In this document: piece by piece, positions 1 through 5,342 of the stretch
Position numbering within the stretch: position 1 is the first letter of the stretch
Layout of the letters: each line of letters opens with the position of its first letter
From: Acidobacteriota bacterium
GTDB lineage: Bacteria; Acidobacteriota; Terriglobia; Versatilivoradales; Versatilivoraceae
Length of the DNA: 12,016 bases
NCBI GenBank assembly: GCA_026706225.1
Contig: JAPOZE010000274.1
Coordinates: forward strand, 1-12,016
Reading direction: 5' to 3'
The notes under the pieces: generated by a model
The model's database searches: none
What the model was told of the DNA's origin: nothing
Seen by the model: only the letters and a program-made list of their open reading frames with translations
Made by a program: the position numbers and the translations under genes

Positions 1-840
1 GGTGCCTCGGCCCTCCGACAGGTTGGTTCCCTCCACCAGGCACATGCCGGCATAGACCAGGGCCGTCATGGCGCCGGGAATATTGGGCGACGGGGGCACC
101 CAGACCAGGCCGGTATCGGCGAACCAGTGAGGGCGCTCCCAGTGGTCCATCCGGACCACCTTCAGGGAACATTTCAGGTGCAGGCGGGACTTCATCCAGC
201 CGGCCAGTTCTCCCGGGGTCAGGCCGTATCGAGCCGGCATGGCCGCCGGACCCACCAGCGATAGCAGGCGCGGGTCCAACACTCTGCCCTCGATGCTCAG
301 GCCTCCGAGCGGATTGGGGCGGTCCAGCACCATCAAGGGAATCCGAAAGCGCTCGGCGGCCCGCAGGCAGTTTCTGAGGGTCGCCAGGTAGGTATAGTAG
401 CGCGATCCCACGTCCTGCATGTCGTAGATCAGCAGGTCCAGACCGCCGACCATCTCCTCTGTCGGCTGGGTGGTGGCGCCGTAGAGGCTGTGCACCGGGA
501 TGCCCCAACGGCTGGTCGGACGACTTTCGATTCTGGCGCCCGCCGCGGCCATCCCCGCGATGCCATGCTCGGGAGCGAAGAGGGCCGCCAGCTCCACCTC
601 CGGCCGGGCCTGCAGCAGATCGATGTCGTGACGCAGCCGGCGGTCGACCCCGGTGTGGTTGGTGATCAGTCCGACTCTGCGGCCTCGGATCAGGGACATG
701 TCCCGGTTCAGCAGCACTTCGATCCCCGGAACCACCGTCCCTCCGGCGCCGCATCCGGCCGCCAGCAGGGGCGCGGCGGCAACCGGGGTCAGGCGGCCCA
801 GAAAGCTCCTCCGGGATATCGACGGGATCGGAAAATTCAT
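1..840 (-). CDS. NamZ/DUF1343-type exo-beta-N-acetylmuramidase-like lipoprotein (partial, C-terminus off the window)
   Basis: The first 280 residues of a DUF1343 (NamZ, formerly YbbC-type) protein are present; the gene continues past base 1. Characterised family members remove N-acetylmuramic acid from the non-reducing end of peptidoglycan fragments, so a role in cell-wall recycling at the envelope is expected. Visible family motifs: TNHTG (residues 60-64), PEHG (90-93), YDMQDVGSRYYTY (139-151), DRPNPLGG (173-180), PSPNIP (250-255) and EGTNLSEGRGT at the edge. The N-terminus has a twin-arginine motif (SRRSFL, 9-14) followed by a lipobox ending at Cys30, so export by Tat and lipidation are predicted. 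The ATG at 840 places the twin arginine near the start. An in-frame ATG at 894 would add 18 residues; neither has a good Shine-Dalgarno sequence. About 280 of a usual ~400 residues are seen. The family call is firm; the substrate is inferred. Confidence 0.93.
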   Translation of the reverse strand, partial: MNFPIPSISRRSFLGRLTPVAAAPLLAAGCGAGGTVVPGIEVLLNRDMSLIRGRRVGLITNHTGVDRRLRHDIDLLQARPEVELAALFAPEHGIAGMAAAGARIESRPTSRWGIPVHSLYGATTQPTEEMVGGLDLLIYDMQDVGSRYYTYLATLRNCLRAAERFRIPLMVLDRPNPLGGLSIEGRVLDPRLLSLVGPAAMPARYGLTPGELAGWMKSRLHLKCSLKVVRMDHWERPHWFADTGLVWVPPSPNIPGAMTALVYAGMCLVEGTNLSEGRGT

Positions 841-1080
841 GGTTGCAGGGGAAATCGGTCGGAGACCTGCGCCGAAGCCGGTTCGAGGCGACATTGTGAC
901 ACGTTACCGCCGGGATCGGAAGCCGTGGCGGGGTGCACGGCTGCCGCGTCGCGCAAAAAATCCACGAAGGGCACGAAGGAGGACGAAGGGCCACCAAGGC
1001 ATTGGAGGAGGCTCGGGAGGGATCCGCCAAGGGCCGGGAAGGGGGAAAAGGGGATCCACCCATTTCAAGCCCGGCGATCA
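841..1080. other. Intergenic region, upstream of the NamZ-like gene
   Basis: No coding region is supported here. Plus-strand open frames through this stretch are shadows of the minus-strand gene. It must hold the promoter of the NamZ-like gene, but I see no convincing -10/-35 pair. An A6 tract at 955-960 leads into the CACGAAGG repeats at 961-999, followed by purine-rich sequence (about 1010-1055) without clear structure. Confidence 0.5.
961..999. repeat. CACGAAGG-type degenerate extragenic repeat
   Basis: Three imperfect copies of a (C/G)ACGAAGG unit occur in a row (CCACGAAGG, GCACGAAGG, GGACGAAGG), then a decayed fourth (CCACCAAGG). A related block is found at 7084-7126, also after an A-tract. 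From general familiarity, short CACGAA-rich extragenic repeats are scattered through several environmental bacterial lineages; their function is unknown. Confidence 0.55.
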
Positions 1081-1089
1081 TGGTACACT
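1081..1089 (+). promoter_or_regulatory. Candidate extended -10 promoter element, copy 1
   Basis: TGGTACACT resembles an extended -10 element (TGn followed by TACACT, four of six matches to TATAAT). It is identical in the second copy at 1685-1693 and sits at the left boundary of the duplicated block. The predicted transcription start near 1096 would give a leader of about 80 nt. No convincing -35 is seen, and the call rests on pattern and conservation only. Confidence 0.35.
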
Positions 1090-1110
1090 AACGGAGTGAT
1101 CCGTCAGCAA

Positions 1111-1179
1111 ATGAACCCCTTGCCTGGTCTGATCTCCCTCTCGGCAGGCTCATCAAAGCGGAAGGAGCGTCAGCAATGA
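1111..1179 (+). CDS. Possible leader peptide (22 aa), copy 1, overlapping the start of the coiled-coil gene
   Basis: ATG at 1111 opens a 22-codon frame (MNPLPGLISLS...KERQQ) whose TGA stop overlaps the ATG of the next gene as ATGA. This 4-nt overlap is typical of translational coupling. The Shine-Dalgarno of the main gene (AAGGAG) lies inside this frame. The frame is intact in the second copy (1715-1783), with one amino-acid change (Arg to Trp) and two silent changes. Its own ribosome site is weak: GGAG is 14 nt upstream in copy 1 and is lost in copy 2. It may simply be an open stretch in a conserved leader. Confidence 0.3.
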   Translation: MNPLPGLISLSAGSSKRKERQQ

Positions 1180-1451
1180 AAATCAGCGCGGAGCTGATTG
1201 CCATCGGCATTTTCTGCGTGGCCTTGGTCAGCTTCGGATGGAAGGTTTCATCCGATATTCGACAGGAGTTCAAGCTGGAAATTCAACAGGTCCGAGAGGA
1301 TGTCGCCAACGTTCGAGGGGACGTGGCCAATGTCCGAGGGGACGTAGCCAATTTGCGAGGGGATGTCGCCGATCTCCGGGAGCGCATGGCGCGGCTGGAA
1401 GGGCTGTTTGAAGGATTCACCCGGGGCGAGTTGGCAGAGCAGCCGAAGTAA
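1176..1451 (+). CDS. Small membrane-anchored coiled-coil protein, copy 1 (91 aa)
   Basis: Function unknown. One hydrophobic segment lies at about residues 5-22, followed by a charged coiled coil to about residue 82. Residues 41-75 are five consecutive heptads (E/G-D-V-A-N/D-V/L-R pattern), four of them near-identical, encoded by 21-bp DNA repeats at 1296-1400. The C-terminus (ERMARLEGLFEGFTRGEL) is almost unchanged in the second copy. The ATG at 1176 is preceded by AAGGAG with 8-nt spacing. The predicted topology is an N-terminal membrane anchor with a self-associating helix; which side of the membrane it faces cannot be told. I recall similar short proteins with an 'R-ARLEGL-EG' ending annotated as hypothetical in environmental genomes, but I cannot name a family. 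Antisense frames here are shadows. Confidence 0.8.
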   Translation: MKISAELIAIGIFCVALVSFGWKVSSDIRQEFKLEIQQVREDVANVRGDVANVRGDVANLRGDVADLRERMARLEGLFEGFTRGELAEQPK

Positions 1452-1539
1452 CGGATTGGCTTGAATGCACACTGTCCCGGCCGGTTCCCCTCTTCGATCA
1501 CGTCCTGGCCTATAGACCTGCCAAATTCCTGAAAATCAA

Positions 1540-1601
1540 ATCCTGTCGATCCTGTACATCGATGTGAATCAAGATACATCGATCAACAGGACGGACAGGA
1601 T
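1540..1601. repeat. Imperfect inverted repeat of the ATCCTGTC...GACAGGAT type
   Basis: Arms at 1540-1563 and 1578-1601 pair over 24 positions with 4 mismatches around a 14-nt spacer. The sequence carries the TCCTGT/ACAGGA units seen in dispersed extragenic repeats of many bacteria. It lies between the two copies of the duplicated unit and belongs to neither. It could form a hairpin in the RNA after copy 1, but it has no T-run and is not a standard terminator. Confidence 0.7.
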
Positions 1602-1684
1602 AACCCATTCGGAAATCGGCTGCGCGAGACGCTGACTCGGCCGAAGTCAGGGCGCAGGCTCTGTCCTTGCATGCCTGCCTGGCG
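1602..1684. other. Remainder of the spacer between the duplicated units
   Basis: The gene-free stretch between the two coiled-coil genes (1452-1779) is made of the 3' flank of copy 1, the inverted repeat at 1540-1601, this 83-bp segment, and the leader of copy 2. I see no gene, RNA or recognisable promoter in this segment; a minus-strand open frame crossing it is a translation of the repeat. Confidence 0.45.
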
Positions 1685-1693
1685 TGGTACACT
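1685..1693 (+). promoter_or_regulatory. Candidate extended -10 promoter element, copy 2
   Basis: TGGTACACT is identical to the element at 1081-1089 and holds the same position relative to the gene. A TTGCAT at 1667-1672 could act as a poor -35 with 15-bp spacing. If real, each copy has its own promoter. Confidence 0.33.
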
Positions 1694-1714
1694 AACCGAG
1701 TGATCTGTCTCCCA

Positions 1715-1783
1715 ATGAACCCCTTGCCTGGTCTGATCTCCCTCTCGGCAGGTTCGTCAAAGTGGAAGGAGCGTCAGCAATGA
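1715..1783 (+). CDS. Possible leader peptide (22 aa), copy 2
   Basis: Counterpart of the frame at 1111-1179, with the same length and the same ATGA overlap with the coiled-coil gene. Of three differences within the frame two are silent. The upstream GGAG of copy 1 is changed to CGAG here, which weakens the case for translation. Confidence 0.28.
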   Translation: MNPLPGLISLSAGSSKWKERQQ

Positions 1784-2046
1784 CCATCAGCGCGGAGTTG
1801 ATTGCCATCGGCATTCTGGGCGTGGCCCTGGTCAGCCTGGGATGGAAGGTTTCATCCGATTTCCGACAGGAGTTCAAGCTGGAAATTCAACATCTCCGAG
1901 AGGAGGGCGGCGGGGATGTTGCCAGTTTACGAGGGGACGTGGCCGATCTCCGAGGGGACGTCGCCGATCTCCGGGAACGCATGGCCCGGCTGGAGGGGCT
2001 GTTTGAAGGATTCACCCGGGGCGAATTGGCGGAGCAGAAGAAATAG
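1780..2046 (+). CDS. Small membrane-anchored coiled-coil protein, copy 2 (88 aa)
   Basis: Paralogue of the protein at 1176-1451, with the same N-terminal hydrophobic segment (about residues 5-22), the same EFKLEIQ linker and the same C-terminal ERMARLEGLFEGFTRGELAEQ. The repeat region differs: an EEGGG insert-like stretch at 41-45 is followed by three clean heptads instead of four, so the protein is 3 residues shorter. This suggests that the 21-bp repeats expand and contract in frame. The start is ATG 1780 with AAGGAG 8 nt upstream. A GTG at 1762 would add six residues but would read through the Shine-Dalgarno and is rejected. Function unknown. Confidence 0.8.
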   Translation: MTISAELIAIGILGVALVSLGWKVSSDFRQEFKLEIQHLREEGGGDVASLRGDVADLRGDVADLRERMARLEGLFEGFTRGELAEQKK

Positions 2047-2239
2047 TCGACTGCTTTGAACGAACACTGCCCCGGCCGGGTCGCCTCATCGGTCATCTCC
2101 TGGCCGATAGACCTGCCGAAACCCCGAAAATCCAGCGAATCAAAGCAGGATGGCATGAGCGCCGCCCACGGTGGAGTCACCGTTTCGTCAGTAAGTCAAC
2201 GGGGTTACGGCGGGCTACGGAAGAAAGGGAAGTCGCGGC

Positions 2240-2773
2240 ATGCGCGTGACAATCAATGACACCGAGCTCCTGTTGGTTCAGGGGGACATCACCGAGCAGA
2301 ATACCGATGCCATCGTCAATGCCGCCAATCGGGAGTTGATCCTGGGAGGGGGTGTGGCCGGGGCCATCCGCCGCAAAGGGGGGGACTCGATTCAAAGCGA
2401 ATGCCACCGAATCGGCGGCGCCGAAGTCGGCGGGGCCGTCATCACCGGCGGGGGCAATCTCAAGGCCAGCCACGTCATTCACGCGGTAGGGCCGCGCATG
2501 GGCGAGGGGGACGAGGACGGAAAGCTAAGACGGGCCACCCTGAACAGCCTGGCCCTGGCCGACTCCAAAGGCTTGAAGAGCCTCGCCTTTCCGGCCATCA
2601 GCACCGGGATTTTCGGCTTTCCCGCCGAGAGGTGCGCCCGGATCATGCTGGAGGTGACCTGCAACTACCTTTCGGGAGAAAGCGGGCTCCGACAGGTCGT
2701 CTTCTGCCTCTACGATTCGGCCACGCTTGCCCTCTTCGAGAAGCGACTGGAAGGTTTGCGATCCGACCTGTAG
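2240..2773 (+). CDS. Macro-domain protein (putative ADP-ribose-binding or hydrolase)
   Basis: A stand-alone macro domain of 177 residues, the usual size for the family. Members bind ADP-ribose, and many remove ADP-ribose from proteins or nucleic acids or hydrolyse O-acetyl-ADP-ribose, in the cytoplasm. Ligand-site motifs visible: GDIT (15-18), NAAN (27-30), GGGVAGAI (36-43), HAVGP (81-85) and STGIFGFP (121-128). The pattern is closest to the Af1521/MacroD-like groups; hydrolase activity is likely but not certain. ATG 2240 has AGGGA 9 nt upstream. The methyltransferase-like gene follows 27 bp after the stop, so the two are probably co-transcribed. No ADP-ribosyltransferase or toxin partner is found nearby, which argues against a DarTG-type pair here. 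Confidence 0.93.
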   Translation: MRVTINDTELLLVQGDITEQNTDAIVNAANRELILGGGVAGAIRRKGGDSIQSECHRIGGAEVGGAVITGGGNLKASHVIHAVGPRMGEGDEDGKLRRATLNSLALADSKGLKSLAFPAISTGIFGFPAERCARIMLEVTCNYLSGESGLRQVVFCLYDSATLALFEKRLEGLRSDL

Positions 2774-2800
2774 TTGGAACTTCCGCCGGGCGGCGGGTGC

Positions 2801-3550
2801 ATGATGGGCAAGACCTACCGGTACTGTCGAATCGACCGCCGCGGATGCGTGCATTGCGGCTGCCGTGACTTCGGGCAGGAAGCCGTGATCGACGACCCCC
2901 TGGCGGCTGCCTGGGAGCTCTCGGATCGCGAACGGCGCTGGCTGGACCGGCGGGAAGGCAATCGCTGCCGCAATTGCGGCATGTCCAAGCGGGTCCGCAT
3001 GCTGCTGTGGAGCATCAGGCGCCGCTGTCCGCCCGGCCCGGAGCCGAGGATTCTGCACCTGAACCAGACCAACGCCCTGGCGCCGGCGTTGGAGAGACTC
3101 GGCAGCGTCACCGACACCGTCCATCGACCCGACAGGCCGCTGGGTTCCCAAGTCGATGGCCGGACTAACCAGGACATGTCCCGGTTGACCTTCGAGGACA
3201 ACCGCTTCGACCTCGCCGTTCACTCCGAAACCCTGGAACATCTGCTGGAATACGATCGCGCCCTGGATGAGGTTCGGCGGGTGTTGAAGCCCGGCGGAAT
3301 CCAGGTCTACACCATTCCGCTGCTCTTCTCCCGGGTCACCCGGCAACGGATGACCCGGAGCGCCTCGGGACGGCTGGTTTCGAGCATGCCCCCCAGCTTT
3401 CACGGCTGCGACCGAGAATTTCCGGTCATCTGGGAGTTCGGGGGCGATTATCTCCGGCAGAGGGGCGCCCGCATCCGGGAGATTCACTTCGACAACTACT
3501 GGAGAAATCGGACCGTCTTTACCCTGATCGAAGGCAAGGAAGGCGTTTAG
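2801..3550 (+). CDS. Zinc-ribbon / class I SAM-dependent methyltransferase-like protein
   Basis: A 249-residue cytoplasmic protein. An N-terminal module has two paired-cysteine knuckles (C16/C19 and C56/C59), suggesting a zinc ribbon. The C-terminal part matches the Methyltransf_11 type: an F-D-L-A-V-H-S-E-T-L-E-H run (136-147), then a D-E-V-R-R-V-L-K-P-G-G motif (156-166). The glycine-rich SAM motif I is weak: the aligned segment reads ILHLNQTNALAPALERL (84-100). It may therefore bind SAM atypically or have lost activity. The substrate is unknown. ATG 2801 (or 2804) is chosen; a TTG directly after the macro stop (2774) would add nine low-complexity residues. The stop codon overlaps that of the convergent OmpA-like gene. 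The domain call is firm, activity less so. Confidence 0.85.
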   Translation: MMGKTYRYCRIDRRGCVHCGCRDFGQEAVIDDPLAAAWELSDRERRWLDRREGNRCRNCGMSKRVRMLLWSIRRRCPPGPEPRILHLNQTNALAPALERLGSVTDTVHRPDRPLGSQVDGRTNQDMSRLTFEDNRFDLAVHSETLEHLLEYDRALDEVRRVLKPGGIQVYTIPLLFSRVTRQRMTRSASGRLVSSMPPSFHGCDREFPVIWEFGGDYLRQRGARIREIHFDNYWRNRTVFTLIEGKEGV

Positions 3551-4365
3551 CGGGTCCTCTGCTGGTAGTCCAGCACCGTGTCCACGATGGCGATCTCGAC
3601 CCGCCGGTTCCGGGCTCGGGCATCGGTCGAAGTGCCCTCCACCAGGGGGCTGGACTTGCCGAAGCCCTCGGCCGTGATGATGTCCGGATCGATGAACGAG
3701 TCCACCAGGTAGTCCCGCACCGCCCTGGCCCGGCGCTCCGAGAGTTCCTGGTTGTAGGCTTGGGTGCCCACGTCGTCGGTGTGGCCGTAGACAAAGATGT
3801 GGTGCCCCTTCGAAGTCAGCAGGATACCGGCGATCTTGCCGAGCAGCTCCCTGTTGCGGGGCTTCAGGTTTGCCTTGTCGAAATCGAACTGGATGGCCTC
3901 GCTGTCCAGGTTCATGATGAGGCCCAGAGCCGTGCGCCGGGTCTCCACCAGTTGGCTGAGCGCCTGCTGCATGGCGTCCAGCTTTTCATCGCGCTCCTTG
4001 CGTATCCGGGCGGCCTCCTGGCGCGCCCGCTCGGCTTCCTGTTTGGCCTCCCTCATTTCGGCCTTCGACCGGGCGGCGGCCGCCCGCGCCTCCGAGGCCT
4101 GTTCCTCGGCCCGGGCCCGCCCCAGAGCCGCCTTGAGAGCGTTTTCCTCGGCCCGTCCGGCCTGGCGCCTGGCGCTCTCGGCGGTTTCGGCCACGGTCCT
4201 GCTCACCCGCCTGAGCCCGGCCATCTCCCGGCTCAGGTCGGTCAGCTTGAGATAGGTCAGAACCAGCAGGACCGCAACCACCGCCAGCGACAGCAGGATG
4301 GCTGCCAGCAGGATTCCGCCCGGGGTCACTTTGCGCCGGAATGATGGGTTATCGGAAGTTTCCAT
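3547..4365 (-). CDS. OmpA-family peptidoglycan-binding protein with N-terminal membrane anchor and coiled coil
   Basis: 272 residues. A single transmembrane helix (about 16-38) is followed by a long Ala/Glu/Arg-rich coiled coil (about 41-145) and a C-terminal OmpA/MotB-like domain (148-262). The last shows the family signature: GHTDDVG (194-200), LSERRARAV (208-216), GFGKSSP (234-240) and RNRRVEI (252-258). Such domains bind diaminopimelate in peptidoglycan, so the protein probably bridges the inner membrane and the cell wall through the periplasm. ATG 4365 is preceded by GGAGGA; an upstream in-frame ATG at 4446 would overlap the permease gene and put 27 odd residues before the anchor. The gene follows the permease by 52 bp on the same strand, so they may share a transcript, but no functional link is evident. 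A MotB role is unlikely because no MotA gene is present. Confidence 0.92.
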   Translation of the reverse strand: METSDNPSFRRKVTPGGILLAAILLSLAVVAVLLVLTYLKLTDLSREMAGLRRVSRTVAETAESARRQAGRAEENALKAALGRARAEEQASEARAAAARSKAEMREAKQEAERARQEAARIRKERDEKLDAMQQALSQLVETRRTALGLIMNLDSEAIQFDFDKANLKPRNRELLGKIAGILLTSKGHHIFVYGHTDDVGTQAYNQELSERRARAVRDYLVDSFIDPDIITAEGFGKSSPLVEGTSTDARARNRRVEIAIVDTVLDYQQRTR

Positions 4366-4379
4366 GGAGGATTCCTCCA
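4365..4379 (-). promoter_or_regulatory. Palindromic Shine-Dalgarno/start region of the OmpA-like gene
   Basis: A perfect 15-bp palindrome with 7-bp arms (TGGAGGA/TCCTCCA around one central base) covers the ribosome-binding site and the A of the start codon. In the mRNA, UGGAG can pair with CUCCA around a 5-nt loop, which would hide part of the Shine-Dalgarno. Whether this matters in vivo is unknown. Confidence 0.4.
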
Positions 4380-4417
4380 ACAGGGCCGCACCGGGTTGGT
4401 TTCCGGAGTGCAGCCCG

Positions 4418-5167
4418 CTACTCGAAGAACCACAGCCGCAGGGCAAACAGGATGACGGTGGCGGTCACCACCTTCTTGATCCACCCGTGTCCCTTGAGGA
4501 CGGTGAGCCTCACTCCCACCAGTCCTCCCGCCAGGTTTCCGGCGCCCAGGACGAACCCCAGAAGCCAATCGACCTTTCCCTGGCTCGCGAAGATCCACAA
4601 TGAGACGACCATGGTCGCCAGAATCACCAGCACCTTCACCGCGTTGCCCCGGACCAGGTCCAGTCCCGACAGGGTGGTGGCCGCCAGGATGAGGAAGCCC
4701 ACCCCGGCCTGGACGAATCCGCTGTAAACGCCAACCACGAAAAAGGCCAAGGCAATCATCCACCGGGGCCGTGGGCCGGGTGAGGAGTCCAGTTTTTCCT
4801 TGAGGGGGTCCCATAGGGTCCAGAGCGTTACCGCCACCATCAGGAAGGCCAGAGTGTCCTTGAAAGCCTCATCCCCGATTCGAAGAGCAAGCTCGGCACC
4901 CAGCCAGGCTCCCATCATCGCCGGCAGAGCCGCCGACAGGAGACTGGTTCGCCAGTCCATGACTCCGTGTTGATGAAAGCTCCAGACAGCACCCACGTTC
5001 TGGGTCAGGACCGCCACCCGGTTGGTCCCGTTGGCCACGGTGGCCGGCAGTCCCAGGAAGATCAGGACCGGAAGCGTCAGGAAGGACCCCCCTCCCGCCA
5101 CCACGTTCAGCGTGCCGGCAATGAAGCCGGCAACCAGCAGGATCAGGTAGCTGCCCAATTCAGCCAT
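4418..5167 (-). CDS. TauE/SafE family membrane permease
   Basis: A 249-residue integral membrane protein of the TauE/SafE (sulfite/organosulfonate exporter) family, with about seven or eight hydrophobic helices. The family hallmark is in the first part: AGTLNVVAGGGSFLTLPVL (residues 17-35), then GLPATVANGTNRVAV (39-53). A related glycine-rich repeat, YSGFVQAGVGFLILAATTL, starts the second half. Family members export anions such as sulfite, sulfoacetate or other C2/C3 sulfur compounds, but many are of unknown specificity, and no sulfur-metabolism gene is next to this one. ATG 5167 has AAGGAG and GAGGA upstream. It diverges from the PQQ dehydrogenase gene across a 175-bp gap and precedes the OmpA-like gene. 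Confidence 0.92.
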   Translation of the reverse strand: MAELGSYLILLVAGFIAGTLNVVAGGGSFLTLPVLIFLGLPATVANGTNRVAVLTQNVGAVWSFHQHGVMDWRTSLLSAALPAMMGAWLGAELALRIGDEAFKDTLAFLMVAVTLWTLWDPLKEKLDSSPGPRPRWMIALAFFVVGVYSGFVQAGVGFLILAATTLSGLDLVRGNAVKVLVILATMVVSLWIFASQGKVDWLLGFVLGAGNLAGGLVGVRLTVLKGHGWIKKVVTATVILFALRLWFFE

Positions 5168-5246
5168 GAGTCCTCGCTCCTTCGTTCAGTCGCGGATGGG
5201 GCCCAAGCCCAGCATGCTACCACGAGATGGGGAAGATCTGCCTTCA

Positions 5247-5276
5247 TTGACAGTTTCGCCCCGGAAGTGTTAGTGA
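5247..5276 (+). promoter_or_regulatory. Candidate promoter upstream of the PQQ dehydrogenase
   Basis: A perfect -35 hexamer TTGACA lies at 5247-5252. The best -10 at 17-18 bp spacing (TTAGTG or TAGTGA, 5270-5276) is poor, so this is only a candidate. It lies in the 175-bp divergent gap and points toward the dehydrogenase start at 5343. Confidence 0.3.
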
Positions 5277-5342
5277 TAGCCCCGAAGTTGAGGTTGCCGG
5301 TTGAACCCGTCGCCGGCCACGTTCCGGAACTTGGAGATCCCT

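Larger units (their letters stand above)
1081..1537 (+). repeat. Tandem duplication, copy 1 (leader, coiled-coil gene and 3' flank)
   Basis: This unit and the one at 1685-2132 align over their whole length: 95 bp of leader, the small gene, and about 85 bp after the stop codon. The offset is exactly 604 bp up to the start codon and drops to 595 bp after it because the second gene is 9 bp shorter. The leader is the best conserved part. Homology begins abruptly at TGGTACACTAAC and fades at about 1537. Confidence 0.85.
1685..2132 (+). repeat. Tandem duplication, copy 2
   Basis: Second unit of the duplication described at 1081-1537. The leader differs at only a handful of positions. The gene differs mainly in its repeat number, and the 3' flank (CACTGCCCCGGCCGGG... 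through CGAAAATCC) is more diverged. The many silent and scattered changes mean that the duplication is not recent. Confidence 0.85.

Noticed and set aside
961..999. Possible CRISPR-like array of short repeats
   Set aside because: Units are about 9 bp, directly abutting and degenerate, with no spacers and no cas genes.
490..1179. Long plus-strand open frame over the NamZ-like gene and into the leader
   Set aside because: It lies antisense to well-conserved DUF1343 coding sequence and its protein is low-complexity Arg/Gly/Pro-rich; only its last 22 codons (1111-1179) are of interest.
1088..1273. Minus-strand frame, similar to another at 1692-1877
   Set aside because: Similarity between the two follows from the DNA duplication. 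The plus-strand frame has the Shine-Dalgarno, a coherent membrane plus coiled-coil architecture and conservative substitutions.
1510..1692. Minus-strand 60-codon frame between the duplicated genes
   Set aside because: It is a translation of the ATCCTGTC inverted repeat and flanking spacer, not a protein.
2525..3487. 320-codon minus-strand frame opposite the macro and methyltransferase genes
   Set aside because: Antisense shadow in GC-rich DNA; both plus-strand genes have clear domain motifs.
2240..3550. Possible DarTG-like toxin-antitoxin or defence system based on the macro domain
   Set aside because: No ADP-ribosyltransferase toxin is adjacent; the neighbour is methyltransferase-like.
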